Shown here piece after piece: positions 10,365 to 20,135 of a DNA stretch of 20,799 bases. A program made the translations under genes and the position numbers. Position 1 is the stretch's first letter; each line of letters begins with the position of its first letter. A model generated the notes under the pieces. It was not told the DNA's origin and did not search any database. It saw only the letters and a list, made by a program, of their open reading frames with translations. The DNA is from Stephanodiscus triporus (taxonomy: Eukaryota; Bacillariophyta; Thalassiosirophyceae; Thalassiosirales; Thalassiosiraceae): contig JALLAZ010000155.1 of assembly GCA_036939755.1 (NCBI GenBank), positions 1-20,799 on the forward strand, written 5' to 3'.

Positions 10365-11453
10365 ATGGTGGCCTCCGCAAGCGTTTTCCTTCGGAGGCTC
10401 GCACTTCCAGCGGCCTCAAAATCATCAAAGCATCAATTGCTTTCTGCGTCCACAATCTGCGTCCGCTCTTCCCTCGTCTCCTTCTCCTCGTCGCATTCCT
10501 CGCCCAATAATGTCGCGACGTGCCGCGGCAGCAGCCGTGGAATGGCAACCATGAGCGCCGGCGACGCCCTCGCCCAATTGGCATCCGCCCACCCTCACCA
10601 AGAAATCATCCGCTATGAACACAAAAATGTGAAATGGACGCTTAAGCATGTGAACTACTACTCGGACGCCTTGGCGTGTGGCTTGGTGGATGCGGGGTTG
10701 CAGCCGGGAGATGTGATGCTGTCATGGTTGCCGATGCATTTCGCGGAGCAGGTAAGTGTATTTTATCTTTGCCTTCTGATAATACTGATCTTCAGGCTGC
10801 ACTTCTTGCTGGTTATGTCGGCAAATTATTTTGCCAGCGATATTTTTGTGGTGGTCATGTCTCTGACCGTCCACTCCCACTCTCCTTTTTAGCACATTCT
10901 TCAATTTGCATGCTCCAAGGCCGGTTTCCTCCTCTACCACCTTGACCCCAACCCCGAACTAGCCAAGTCCAATCCGGAGGCAGCCAAAGCCGCACTCGCG
11001 AAAGCCCTTGAACTCACCGAGGCCAACGTTCTCTTCACCCAAGAAGCTGGCGATGATGTCAACTACGTAAATCTAACGACAGGAGTCATCCCCGAAATTC
11101 GAATTTTCGACTTCGGAGAGGGCATGCCATTCTTCACCCCTCGCTATCCGCATTTAAGGTTCCCGGTTCATACTGGATTTAGTATTGTGGATAAAGAGGG
11201 GATGTTCGCCTACAAACATTTCTTGTTGCCGAGCAACAATTTGGATTCGCTGCTTCGTGATACGGGATGCAAGGCCTTGGATGGGAAGACACCCTTATTG
11301 GGGGAGCTGGTGCTTGGTAAGGATGGGATTCCTGTAAGGACAGGCAAGGTTATGACAAACGAGGACGTGTTTAAGGCCAAGGTATGGCCGGAATTCACTT
11401 CTATATTGAGTAGGGAATACAAGGAAATTCCCGGTGTGGGAGTCGTGCTTTAA
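10365..11453 (+). CDS. Truncated acyl-CoA synthetase-like protein, probable mitochondrial leader
   Basis: Spliced model, 315 aa: exon 1 10365-10751, intron 10752-10892 (GTAAGT...TTTTAG), exon 2 10893-11453. Residues 1-66 have no Asp or Glu and are rich in Arg, Ser and Ala (MVASASVFLRRLALPAASKS...), a typical mitochondrial presequence. From about 67 it follows the start of an AMP-binding (ANL superfamily) domain: YYSDALACGLVDAGLQPGDV, then QFACSKAGFLLYHLDPN, then an ACSF2-like stretch PRYPHLRFPVHTGFSIVDKEG. The protein stops where the ATP-binding SGTTG-type loop should come. No P-loop, no A5-A8 core motifs and no C-terminal catalytic Lys domain are present, and no such coding was seen between here and the DPH4 gene. 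The tail (about 240-315) matches nothing I know. It is probably a non-catalytic paralogue, not a synthetase. It converges on DPH4 with 164 bp between the stops. Confidence 0.78.
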
Positions 11454-11617
11454 GAAATGAAAATTCGTATACACGTCAGTGTAGGGCGGTGAGAGATTGT
11501 GAGATTTCTTATGCTCATCGAAAAAGGGACCGTGAATGATTCGCCATTCAGACTACTTTCTCAAACGATCTTTCATTAGCGAAGAATTGCTCGGTAATGT
11601 GTGTAATAAAAAAATTA

Positions 11618-12367
11618 TTATTTGATGTTGATGTCGATATGTATTCGAATTGTCAAGCTGCAGCTTTCACATTGCCAAACACGGCTAGTAAACATGCCAT
11701 GCTTGTCCCATCTTTTAACATTGTTTATTGTTTCTAATAGTTCCTCTTCAACTACCTGGAACGTATCCCCGCATCGACAGGGATAGAAATAGACTTTATG
11801 CAATGCCGCGTCCCCGTCGGCAGCACACATATCATTCAATTTGTTTTCAGAATCGCCTTCGTCGACAACACAGCACCAATCGCACTCCATCTCTGACAAA
11901 TTCACTGACGACGAAGCCTTCCATTTCCTCTCCTCTCGTTCTTCGTTTCGGCTCATGCTCTCGTCATATTGGCGGCGTTTTTCAGGGTCACGCAGACAAT
12001 TGTATGCTGCGTGTATATGATGAAATGTTGTTGTTGTCTGCGTTGATGCTCCCTCATCTGTCCATGGAGCTGTGGGAAAATGCATTTCAGCTGCTATAGA
12101 TGGAGATATGTCTACACTCTTATTGCTGCTGTCGCGAGCATTCTCGTCGGATGCTTCATCTTCTTGGTCCATGTCAATGGCGGACAACGACTCCGAACTT
12201 TTTGTCTTCCCAAATGCACGGTCGACATTAGTAGGAATCGATGGCAATTTGTCCGGATGGCAGCGTAGTATTAATGAGTGATAAGCTGCCTTAATTTGGT
12301 TGGCAGTGGCTGTGTGTGAAATTTGGAGGACATCATAATGAGTTTGTTTTGAAGCCATGGATGCCAT
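11618..12367 (-). CDS. DPH4: Diphthamide biosynthesis protein 4 (J-domain, CSL zinc finger)
   Basis: Single exon, 249 aa. DPH4/DNAJC24 is a J-domain protein needed for the first step of diphthamide synthesis on the elongation factor eEF2; its CSL zinc finger binds iron or zinc and supports electron supply to the DPH1-DPH2 iron-sulfur enzyme. Seen here: J-domain helix II and the HPD motif in LRCHPDK (37-39), helix III in HAAYNCLRDPEKRRQYDE (119-136), and a DPH-type zinc finger with Cys197-x-Cys199 and Cys233-x2-Cys236, the latter inside the family-defining CESCSL. The J domain carries an unusual acidic, serine-rich insert of about 70 residues (41-112) between HPD and helix III. The start at 12367 or the ATG three codons in (12358) are equally plausible. 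It is divergent from prohibitin-2. Confidence 0.92.
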   Translation of the reverse strand: MASMASKQTHYDVLQISHTATANQIKAAYHSLILRCHPDKLPSIPTNVDRAFGKTKSSESLSAIDMDQEDEASDENARDSSNKSVDISPSIAAEMHFPTAPWTDEGASTQTTTTFHHIHAAYNCLRDPEKRRQYDESMSRNEEREERKWKASSSVNLSEMECDWCCVVDEGDSENKLNDMCAADGDAALHKVYFYPCRCGDTFQVVEEELLETINNVKRWDKHGMFTSRVWQCESCSLTIRIHIDINIK

Positions 12368-12692
12368 TCGAGCCTAATAGAACGAGGAGAGTCTAATAAA
12401 GTAGTCTGGGGGAGCGAGGAGAGCAGGATGCAGTGAGAGAGAGGAGGAGAGGTTGCGGAGAGGAATGCATGGGGTCTGTCCGCAAACCGAGAAGATCTTT
12501 TTACGTACCTATTCTCTACTTACTCTACACCATACAGAAGCAAAGCGCAAGCAAAAGAGAAATCGAGCAGTCCTGCATGCTGTCATAAATCTATCAATTA
12601 CCATAATATCATCTGCGGTTTCTTTCTTCACCTCTTCCACTGAAGACAACTCCCACGTAATACATTCGAGGCACTGCTATATCATTCTAACC
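12368..12692. promoter_or_regulatory. Divergent promoter region between DPH4 and prohibitin-2
   Basis: The starts of DPH4 (12367) and prohibitin-2 (12693) face outward across 325 bp. A GA-rich tract lies at about 12385-12465. The prohibitin frame stays open upstream to 12453, but that 80-codon extension has no family resemblance and is more likely a leader sequence. Confidence 0.45.
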
Positions 12693-13658
12693 ATGTCGCA
12701 AAAATTCAAGGATGCATTCCAAAAAATTGCACAGAATATCCCCAAGGGAGGGGGTGGGGGCGAACCTGGCCGCGGAGCCGGCGCGGCGAAGGCCGCCAGC
12801 CGCGCGGCCGGATCCCTCATGATAGCAGGCGGCCTCGGCTATGGTGCGTACAACTCCGTCTTCACCGTCGAGGGAGGTCACCGCGCGGTAATTTTCAACC
12901 GCCTTCTGGGCATGAAGGCACAAGTTTACAACGAGGGGTTGAATTTCAACATCCCATGGTTCGAGCGTCCCATCGTGTACGACATCCGGACGCGACCGGT
13001 CAACCTCCAGACCTTGACGGGTTCAAAGGATTTGCAGATGGTAACGATTGGAGTGCGTGTGCTTCACAAGCCTGATCCCAACAACCTCGTTTGGATTTAC
13101 CGTCACCTCGGGATGAACTACGACGAACGCATCCTGCCCAGTGTCATGAATGAATGCGCCAAGGCCGTTGTGGCTCGTTACAATGCCAATGAGTTGCTTA
13201 CGAAGCGAGAAGAGGTTTCGGCCTCCATTTCGGCTGAATTGTCCCAGCGTTGCGGCGTGTTTCACGTAATGCTGGAGGATGTGGCCATAACTCACTTGGC
13301 ATTCAGCCCAGAGTACGCCAAGGCAGTCGAGGCGAAGCAGGTCGCACAGCAAGACGCGGAACGCGCCAAGTACGTAGTTTTGGGAGCAATCCAGGAGAAG
13401 AAGACTATTGTCACCAAGGCGCGTGGAGAGGCCGAGAGTGCCGAGTTGATTGGTACTGCCGTGAAGAGGAATCCTGGTTTTATGAAACTGAGAAGGATTG
13501 ATGCGGCGAAGGAAATTGCGGACACTGTTGCGGGATCGGGAAATAAGGTTTACTTGAATGCTGATTCGTTGCTGCTGAATTTGCTCGGGGATGCCGACGA
13601 TAAGTTTGCCAAGAGCGTCAGCGAAAAGCGTGGGTGGTTTGGGTGGTGGAGGAAGTAG
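12693..13658 (+). CDS. PHB2: Prohibitin-2
   Basis: Intronless, 321 aa, close to the usual family length (about 300). Prohibitin-2 pairs with prohibitin-1 in the large ring complex of the mitochondrial inner membrane that scaffolds m-AAA protease and cardiolipin. The start at 12693 (AACCATGTCG) gives the typical short basic, glycine-rich N-terminus (PKGGGGGEPGRG, 18-29), a membrane segment at about 38-56 (AAGSLMIAGGLGYGAYNSVF), and the SPFH/PHB domain (about 60-230) with VEGGHRAVIFNR, GLNFNIPWFERPIVYDIRTR, VLHKPD and YDERILPSV. A coiled-coil region follows (about 205-265; EAKQVAQQDAERAKYVV and KARGEAESAELIG), then a C-terminal helix with GNKVYLNADSLLLNL. It has a PHB2-type rather than PHB1-type N-terminus and PWF motif. 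A long minus-strand open frame over it (13023-13871) is antisense shadow. Confidence 0.96.
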   Translation: MSQKFKDAFQKIAQNIPKGGGGGEPGRGAGAAKAASRAAGSLMIAGGLGYGAYNSVFTVEGGHRAVIFNRLLGMKAQVYNEGLNFNIPWFERPIVYDIRTRPVNLQTLTGSKDLQMVTIGVRVLHKPDPNNLVWIYRHLGMNYDERILPSVMNECAKAVVARYNANELLTKREEVSASISAELSQRCGVFHVMLEDVAITHLAFSPEYAKAVEAKQVAQQDAERAKYVVLGAIQEKKTIVTKARGEAESAELIGTAVKRNPGFMKLRRIDAAKEIADTVAGSGNKVYLNADSLLLNLLGDADDKFAKSVSEKRGWFGWWRK

Positions 13659-13726
13659 TTCTGGATGATTTATCATTAGTATCGTATCAGTCGCAGATAT
13701 CACAGTAAATAAACATACGTTCCATT

Positions 13727-13999
13727 TTGAGATCCATGAAGGGAAAATTAGATACCATTCCTGAACAGAACAGAAGTGGTGTTTGGAAAAATGTAAGGGC
13801 GAAGCACCAATCATCCAAAAGTAATTACTTATGGGATACAGTAGTAAAGTTTCAGTCCATGGATACTCCAAGCTACTTGCAGCTATTGGATTTGAAAACT
13901 ATGAAACTAATTTCCAAGGCATGCCCTTTTTCTTCCTTGAAGTTTTTGAGGCTGCGCCAGAACAAAATTAGAGACCGCGTTTATCATAGCTTAAAATGA
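13727..13999 (+). CDS. Hypothetical small ORF, doubtful
   Basis: A 90-codon ORF begins 69 bases after the prohibitin-2 stop and is rich in Lys, Arg, Ser and Leu. Its second half (YLQLLDLKTMKLISKACPFS, then SLKFLRLRQNKI) has leucine spacing faintly like a leucine-rich repeat, which is not enough to assign a family. There is no membrane segment or signal peptide. It overlaps the expected 3' untranslated region of prohibitin-2, so it may be chance or a gene fragment. Confidence 0.15.
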   Translation: MRSMKGKLDTIPEQNRSGVWKNVRAKHQSSKSNYLWDTVVKFQSMDTPSYLQLLDLKTMKLISKACPFSSLKFLRLRQNKIRDRVYHSLK

Positions 14000-14143
14000 T
14001 TACAAAATATCCGAGGTCTTTAGTTTGAACACGTCCGAATACGCTAGAGTAGTACATAGAGTACAACGTCACTCTAGCTATCGTAGAGTATCGTACCATA
14101 GTATCATCTAGGAGTACTAACCAGAAGATTCGCGTGTCACTCT

Positions 14144-14153
14144 CCCCCCCCCC
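14144..14153 (+). repeat. C10 homopolymer
   Basis: Ten consecutive C bases lie about 140 bases upstream of the MBOAT start, in the intergenic region. Confidence 0.9.
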
Positions 14154-14291
14154 ATCCATCATTGCGACTGACGACATTGTTTTCACTGCTCTCTGTCCTC
14201 CAGCCACACACCACCAACCCATCCAGCCTCATAGAAACTGAGATCAGGAGAGAAGGCGTAACCGAGATAAAGAAGATAAGCAAGCATAACC

Positions 14292-16022
14292 ATGGAGCGC
14301 GTTCTCCCCGGATTCGTCAACGTGGGCATTGAAAAGATGATCGAGTTTGCATACTCGTTCGAGCCCTACTTCGCACCTACGGTCGTTCTTGGTGAGTGTC
14401 CAATAAAACGAGGGACCGGACCCAGACATCTGCACGTCTCCAGATAAATGGGCGGTGGTATGTGCTTTCAAAGCTCACGAACTATTCCGTCTTACACACA
14501 ACCACATAATCTGAACCGACTCGTGCCATTCAACTATTCAACAGTGCCGGCCTTTGTGAAAGAAGGTGTCGAGTCCCTATCCCAAACGACCGGCCAAGAT
14601 GTCGAAACACTCGAATATCTGCTTGGGATGCTCATCTGTTACCCTCTCGGTATGATCATGCTCTCGCTCCCTCATGGAAAGGTGAAGCATCTATTCTCCT
14701 TCATTCTCGGTGCATTCTTGCTTCAATTTACCATTGGAATTCAGTGGATCCATCAGTTGATCAGTTCAGTGGTTGCATATGCCATTTTCCTCATCTTCCC
14801 CGCAAAGTCAGCCAAGACGCTGGTGCCAATTTTTGCGATGGTCTACATTACCGCCGGACATTTGCATCGTCAGTACATAAATTATCTCGGATGGGATATG
14901 GATTTCACTGGACCCCAAATGGTGCTCACGATGAAGTTGTACTCGCTTGCTTACAACCTATATGATGGTGAACTAATTAAGAAAGGAAAGGCAGATAGGG
15001 CCTCACAAAAATGCGCAAGTACGGCCGTCGCCTCCCTCCCTGGAATCATTGAGTAAGTTGGCTGTAGTTCTTGATCATTCTTACAACTCAGCACCATACT
15101 AATGTACTTGAGCAGATACTTGGGATACACCTTCTGCTTTGCTACCGTCCTCGCTGGTCCTGCTTACGAGTACACTTTTTACGCTCATGCTTGTGATGGA
15201 TCGCTGCTGTATGACAAGTCAGGCAAGCCGAGGGGTAAGATTCCCAGCCAGGTATGGCCCACGTTACGCCCTCTTCTTGGCAGTCTCGTGTGTCTTGGAA
15301 TTTTCGTGGTTGGAAACGGAATGTACCCGCTCTTGAATCCATTCGATCCTCAAAACGCCGTCCCTGTACTTATCTCGGAGGCAATGTTAGCCAAGCCAGC
15401 TTACGAACGCTATGCTTATTCGTGGCTCGCCCTGTTTTTCGTCCGGTTCAAATACTACTTTGCCTGGATGAATGCTGAGGGAGCGAACAATATTTGGTAT
15501 GCTGGCTTTGAAGGATTCGACGACAAGGGTTTGCCAAAGGGATGGGAGGTAGCGAACAACATTGATGTGATTCAGTTCGAAACAGCACCCAATCTGAAGA
15601 CGTTGAGTTCGGCTTGGAATAAAAAGACTGCTAACTGGTTGGCGAAGTATGTTTACATCCGTACCGGTGGTTCTCTATTTGCAACGTATGGCATGTCCGC
15701 CTTCTGGCATGGCTTCTACCCTGGGTACTACCTCTTTTTCTTGTCGGTTCCACTCCTCTCATTCTGTGAAAGGCTTGGAAGGAAAAAGCTTACCCCTCGC
15801 TTTGATAATGGTAGTAAGTGGGGACCATACTCAATTGTCTGCAGATTGGCTACCTCGTTGATGACCGAGTACATGATTCAGCCCTTTCAGCTTCTTGCAT
15901 TTGATTGGTCCGTTATCAACTGGAAAAACTATTACTTTGCGGGACATATCATTTGCGTTGTGTTCTACGTGCTTGTGTCTATGTTGCCTAACCCACCTCC
16001 CCCAAAGAAAAAAGATGTTTAA
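14292..16022 (+). CDS. MBOAT lysophospholipid acyltransferase (LPCAT/ALE1-like)
   Basis: Spliced model, 504 aa: exons 14292-14391, 14545-15052 and 15116-16022, donors GTGAGT and GTAAGT, acceptors ACAG and GCAG; the joined frame is open throughout. The enzyme transfers an acyl chain from acyl-CoA to a lysophospholipid at the ER (Lands-cycle remodelling). It has many hydrophobic segments along its length, the MBOAT regions RFKYYFAWMNAEGANNIWYA (about 313-332) and ETAPNLKTLSSAWNKKTANW (about 358-377), and the catalytic-His motif SAFWHGFYPGYY with His401. This pattern fits the LPCAT3/MBOAT1-2-5/ALE1 branch rather than DGAT1 or sterol acyltransferases. The C-terminus PKKKDV ends in KKDV, a dilysine KKXX-type ER retrieval signal. 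Which lysophospholipid it uses cannot be told from sequence. It converges with the ABC-F gene. Confidence 0.93.
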
Positions 16023-16615
16023 CTGTACTGACATGCTGAATCAAGACTGGCATGCACGCCATTTCGGCCAGAAAGGTATGATAATAAATAGGACTATGAT
16101 CTCTACGATCAACTCAATATCCAACAACGACAAAAGTATTCTAATGACCGTCCTGGAACTTGTCTTCATAATCGCATCAGGGTGACTGTGTTTGATCCAT
16201 AGCTTTCATCGACGCGATGCTCTGGGTTTTGCCACCCCTATTTAATCACACACTGTGTGATTTTGTCTCGCCTGGAATAAAAATACTTATTCACATAAAG
16301 CGGTCTGACCAGAGGAGGCAATTATATTCTAATGCCTTATTATTATGTACAAGCGTCAAGCGTGATGCATTGTGTGCACCTGTTGCTGATATAAATAACT
16401 GAAATATCGGAAGATAGATCCTGACTAATTAATTTCTTCCGAAACACAACTGTCAACTATCCTTCTTCTGTAATCTTAGGTTAGTTTCTGTTGTTGGTAT
16501 TGATGTAATGATGGGTACAAACCATCTTCTTATTAAACATGGCATCAATCATCCCATCAACAAAACGAAAACGTAGTTTTCAGCGCTAAAATCTGAGTAG
16601 GTACCATCCGACAGA
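16023..16615. other. Convergent 3' flanks of MBOAT and ABC-F genes
   Basis: The stops of the two convergent genes (16022 and 16616) bound 593 bp. The stretch is AT-rich with AATAAA-like words on the plus strand (for example about 16081-16088 and 16277-16282), consistent with 3' untranslated regions and polyadenylation sites. Short open frames are present but none is supported. No RNA gene was recognised. Confidence 0.5.
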
Positions 16616-18963
16616 TTAACCATTCAAATGTTGAGCCAATTTCTTTGAATTTTCTTTCCTAGAGTGCAGCTTGAAGTCCATGATATCTCCTCTATACTTG
16701 ACAACCTTTTTGTGATCACACACATAGATTTCTTGAGCGCACTGCGAAATCAACCTCATGTCGTGCGAGATCATCAAAACACCTCCCTGGAATTTGTTGA
16801 GACACCTTGCGAGAGCATCAATCGATTCCATATCAAGAGGGTTGGTAGGTTCGTCTAGCAAGAGCAAGTGCGGCTTTTCGTGCGCAATCATGGCGAAAAC
16901 AATGCGAGCTTTTTGACCTGCCGACAGCTGATTCATGACTTGCGACTGCTGATCTCCGGAGCATCCATACCGCCCCAATAGAGGCCGGATCTTTTCAATC
17001 GGCTCTTCTGGCATGACCTTCTGCTTGAAAAAGTCAAGAGGTGTCATCGACAAATCCAACTTCTCCTCGAAGTGCTGAGTAAAGCGAGATATTTTCAAGT
17101 GCATGTTTCTCTTAACCATACCCCTTGTGGGGGTTAAATCACCAGTCATCAATTTGATGAGAGTGGTTTTTCTGCGAGGACAGTAGAATAAAACGTCAGT
17201 ATACAGAGTCACTGTTATTTATGTGTATCTGGTAAGCACGGCACAATACACTCACCCTGCTCCATTAGGTCCAACGAGTGCTACTCGAGTTTGAAGATCA
17301 ACACCGAAGTCGACTTTGGAGTACAATTCACTCCCACCGGGGTAGGCGAAGCTTACATTCTCTATCGACAAAACTGGGACAGCCAGTTGGCCAGCATCAG
17401 GGAAGGTCCAATCCCACTGTGGATCGACTTCGGGCATGGGGGTGAGTCCCGCCTCCAACTTCTTCTGGAGTAACTTTTCACGAGACTGGGCCTGAAGAAC
17501 CAATTTCTTGGTCCCGTGACCGAAGCGGGCAATGAAGTCTTTAATCTCAGCAATGTCGCGCTGTTCTGCCTCATACTGTCTCATTTGGACCATGTCTTGA
17601 TCTCTCCTCGTTTGAACGTAGGTGTCGTAGTTTCCACTGTAGTAGCGAAGCTTTTTGTAGGTCATATCCAACCTTACAATGTGAGTGCACACATTGTTCA
17701 TGAAATCTTGCGAATGGCTTTCGACGACAATCCCCAAGTTAGAAAACAATCTATTATGGTTCATTCACAAAGGCACCACAGCACTCACCAGACGAAGAAG
17801 AGGATTTTGGTCCAATTCGACAAATATTCCTCCAACCACAGTACGGCGTCCATATCCAAATGGTTGGTGGGCTCGTCCAAAAGCAAGAATTCGGGCTCGA
17901 GGAACAACGCCCTCGCAAGCGCCACTCTCATTCTCCATCCACCGCTGAATTCGCAAGTCTTCATGCCCATCATGGCGCGCGTGAATCCCAAACCGTGCAA
18001 GATGGTTGTAGCGCGCGCCTCGGCCGTGTTAGCGTCCAACTGATCCAACCTATCGTATATTGCCTCCAAATTCATTTGGATAACATTCTGTTGGTCTTCG
18101 TCCGCCTCGGCCATGGCATTGTTCAGCTGCTGTGCTTTTTCCTCGAGGTGTTTAACTTCGTCGTTTGATTCTATGACAGCTTGGAGGGCGGTGATGTCAT
18201 CGCGAGCGGGATACTCCGAGTCGAGGAAGTAAATATCAAGCGCGGATGGGATGGGTATTGAACGGGCGGCAATGGCTTTCATGATTGTTGACTGGATATG
18301 GGGAGGAGTTCAAGCGCATGACGTGAATAAAAATAATTCGCGCAGTTGTGGAACATATTATAGCAGATGAAGTGCCAGAGTCAACCTCACCTTCCCACTC
18401 CCATTTGGACCGATAAATCCATAACGATTTCCATAGTTGATAACCACTTCTGTCTCTTCGACTAGCAACTTTCCATGGAATGCTACATTCACGCCAGTAA
18501 CTTTAATATCCCTCGTATTCGCATGGAGATTGCCCTTTCTCTGTTCGTACGTCACCACAATGTTCTGACGAGAGAGTTCCTCCAGAGCCGCCTCGTGTTT
18601 CGCTTCGTCCGAGTTAGGATCGACGTCGCTGTTGAGGGACACCTTTGCCAATGCCACGGAGACGCTCGCCGGTTCGCTGTCCTTCTTTTCTTCATCAGAA
18701 TCGTCGTCGTCCCCCCCCTTGCCCTTCTTAACCTTATCCTTCTTCTTCGCCTCGCGTTTCGCCTTGGCGAGCGCCTTCTTCTCCTCCTTTGATAATTTCT
18801 TCTCGAAGAGCTCCTCGTCTCCCTTGCCCATCGCGGCCGCCTTCAAGTCATTTTTTAGCAAACCGTCGAAATCGATGTTATCCCCGCCGGTGTCCAACTC
18901 GCGATCGATGGCGGCAAGAGCAGCCTTCGCCCTCTTTTCGGTGTACGCTTTGGCCCTGTTCAT
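16616..18963 (-). CDS. ABC-F family ATPase (GCN20/ABCF2-type), translation-associated
   Basis: Spliced model, 697 aa: exons 18963-18391, 18291-17789, 17717-17256 and 17171-16616. Introns are short, with donors GTGAGG, GTGAGT, GTGAGT and acceptors CCAG, AAAG, GCAG. ABC-F proteins are soluble twin-ATPase factors acting on ribosomes. The N-terminal third (about 1-150) is charged and lysine-rich with an acidic DDDDSDEE run. Domain 1 has Walker A GPNGSGKST (exons 1/2), signature [16 protein letters not shown] and Walker [12 protein letters not shown]. The linker includes [12 protein letters not shown] and [20 protein letters not shown]. Domain 2 has GPNGAGKTT across the last intron, signature LSAGQKAR and [12 protein letters not shown]. 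Two oddities: the domain-1 switch reads VCHSQDF (Cys359 where Ser is usual; the junction is inferred) and domain 2 has Pro624 where His is usual. An in-frame upstream ATG at 19131 would add 56 poorly conserved-looking residues. Confidence 0.92.
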
Positions 18964-19252
18964 GTTTTCGCAGGTTATTACGATTGTATTGGAAAATTTG
19001 GGCCACTTGTGCTCACTCGCGTATTGCTCTAATAATATGTTGTGCCATGTTGTGCTCGTACTCGATGTCACAGGATGAATTACTGGTTCTGGCTCTCCTC
19101 TATTTGGTGAACGTAGGAATTCAATACTCATTGAAACCTACTCTCGCGCAAGAATCTCTCTCAGCCACGTCGTCATACAAAAAGTCTCAGCGTCCACGTC
19201 CCACTCCATCTCTAGGCATGAACCTAGGAGAGAAAAGTGGCTACCTAGTATC
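18964..19252. promoter_or_regulatory. Upstream region of the ABC-F gene
   Basis: This gap lies between the ABC-F start (18963) and the end of the copia-derived open frame (19253). The ABC-F frame stays open to an ATG at 19131, but a transcribed leader is more likely. No clear LTR end, target-site duplication or core promoter element was seen by eye. Confidence 0.4.
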
Positions 19253-19747
19253 TTAGCTATCTACTTGGTACGATCCTATGGTAACAACCCCCCACAATTC
19301 AGTGTGGATCAAATGATTCAAAGAACTAGACAAAGGAAAAGAATCATTGGAACACTGGATCGTCTCTCCATGCCCTAGAATGCTTAACCACGGACTGTAT
19401 GCGTAATCTTCCCTAAGTGGCGCATAGACACGAGCAGCGGCGGCGGCTGTAATGGGGGTAGTGAACGAGTGAGGTGTAAATTTGTCAACATCGATGGTGT
19501 GATTAATGTACGATCCAACTATGGTGGAATATATTGGCAAGTAACTTAAAGGTATATGGCCGAGGAGGAAGTTGGCGTGCCGGTGGAAGAGGAGTGGTTG
19601 TAGTGATTTGGTGAGGTGGTCGGACATGTTGATGAAAGTGTCAATCCGATCAAGAAGGATGAGATCTCGTTCAATCCATTCACACAGGGAGAAGTATTTG
19701 ATGTCAATGTGTCGGGTCCGAGGTGTGGGTTTTTGTGCGTTGCCCAT
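19253..19747 (-). pseudogene. Copia RNase H C-terminal part and tail
   Basis: A 164-codon frame beginning MGNAQKPTPRTRHIDIKYF, the conserved RNase H His region of copia pol, preceded out of track by YEDNEGCTA in the same frame. It continues with DTFINMSDHLTKSLQPLLFH, then a C-terminal extension with VYAPLREDYAYSPWLSILGH as in diatom copia polyproteins as I know them. Beyond about 19367 the sequence no longer resembles the element. Confidence 0.8.
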
Positions 19748-19841
19748 AGCAGTACATCCCTCGTTATCCTCGTAGGTAGGAGAGTTGTGGCTTCCTGTGG
19801 AATGTTGAGGTCCCAGAGTATGCTCCTGACAAAAAGTTCAT

Positions 19842-20135
19842 CTAACCCATGTCATAGGCAGCCATAAATTCAGCTTCTGTCAATGATCCGGTGACTGTCG
19901 GTTGGAATTTGCATTTATATGCGATCGTGCCACTGGCAAGGCGGATGCAGATGCCACTGAAGGAACGGCATGTTGACACAAGTGGCCCAGTCAGAGTCAG
20001 AATAAGCGTGTGCGATGTTAGCATCAAACTGGGGGCGATTGTCAAGGAGTATGTCTTATTTGTTGCTGTTGATGGGAGGTAGAGGACCCCTGGGGAGTTC
20101 CATGCATGGACTTGTGCACCATAAATAGAGGCCAT
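19842..20135 (-). pseudogene. Copia RNase H fragment, N-terminal part
   Basis: A 97-codon frame in a different register from the upstream fragment. Only its second half is element protein: the RNase H core SFSGICIRLASGTIAYKCKF and GSLTEAEF with the catalytic Glu. The first half is out of frame: the catalytic SDSDWA motif is encoded there in another register, so a frameshift lies near 19980. It ends at a TAG directly after AAYDMG. Confidence 0.8.

Larger units (their letters stand above)
13659..14291. other. Intergenic between prohibitin-2 and MBOAT gene
   Basis: It holds the prohibitin-2 3' flank and the MBOAT promoter. An open plus frame at 13727-13999 (90 codons, basic) has no recognised family. 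Three TATCGTA heptamers occur (13680-13686, 14079-14085, 14089-14095), the last two within a patch dense in TAGAGTA/TACTCTA-like words at about 14040-14120. A C10 run lies at 14144-14153. The final 100 bases are purine-rich and probably form the MBOAT leader. Confidence 0.45.

Noticed and set aside
10676..10945. Plus-strand ORF spanning the ACS-like intron
   Set aside because: It runs through a consensus GTAAGT...TTTTAG intron in a frame that does not match the ANL domain.
12453..12692. 80-codon N-terminal extension of prohibitin-2
   Set aside because: The known N-terminus pattern begins at the ATG at 12693; the extension has no targeting or family features.
13023..13871. 282-codon minus-strand ORF over prohibitin-2
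   Set aside because: It lies antisense to a strongly conserved coding sequence, has no family resemblance, and its openness follows from the codon use of the sense strand.
18632..19078. Serine/phenylalanine-rich plus-strand ORF over the ABC-F N-terminus
   Set aside because: It is the antisense reading of a lysine- and glutamate-rich coding region.
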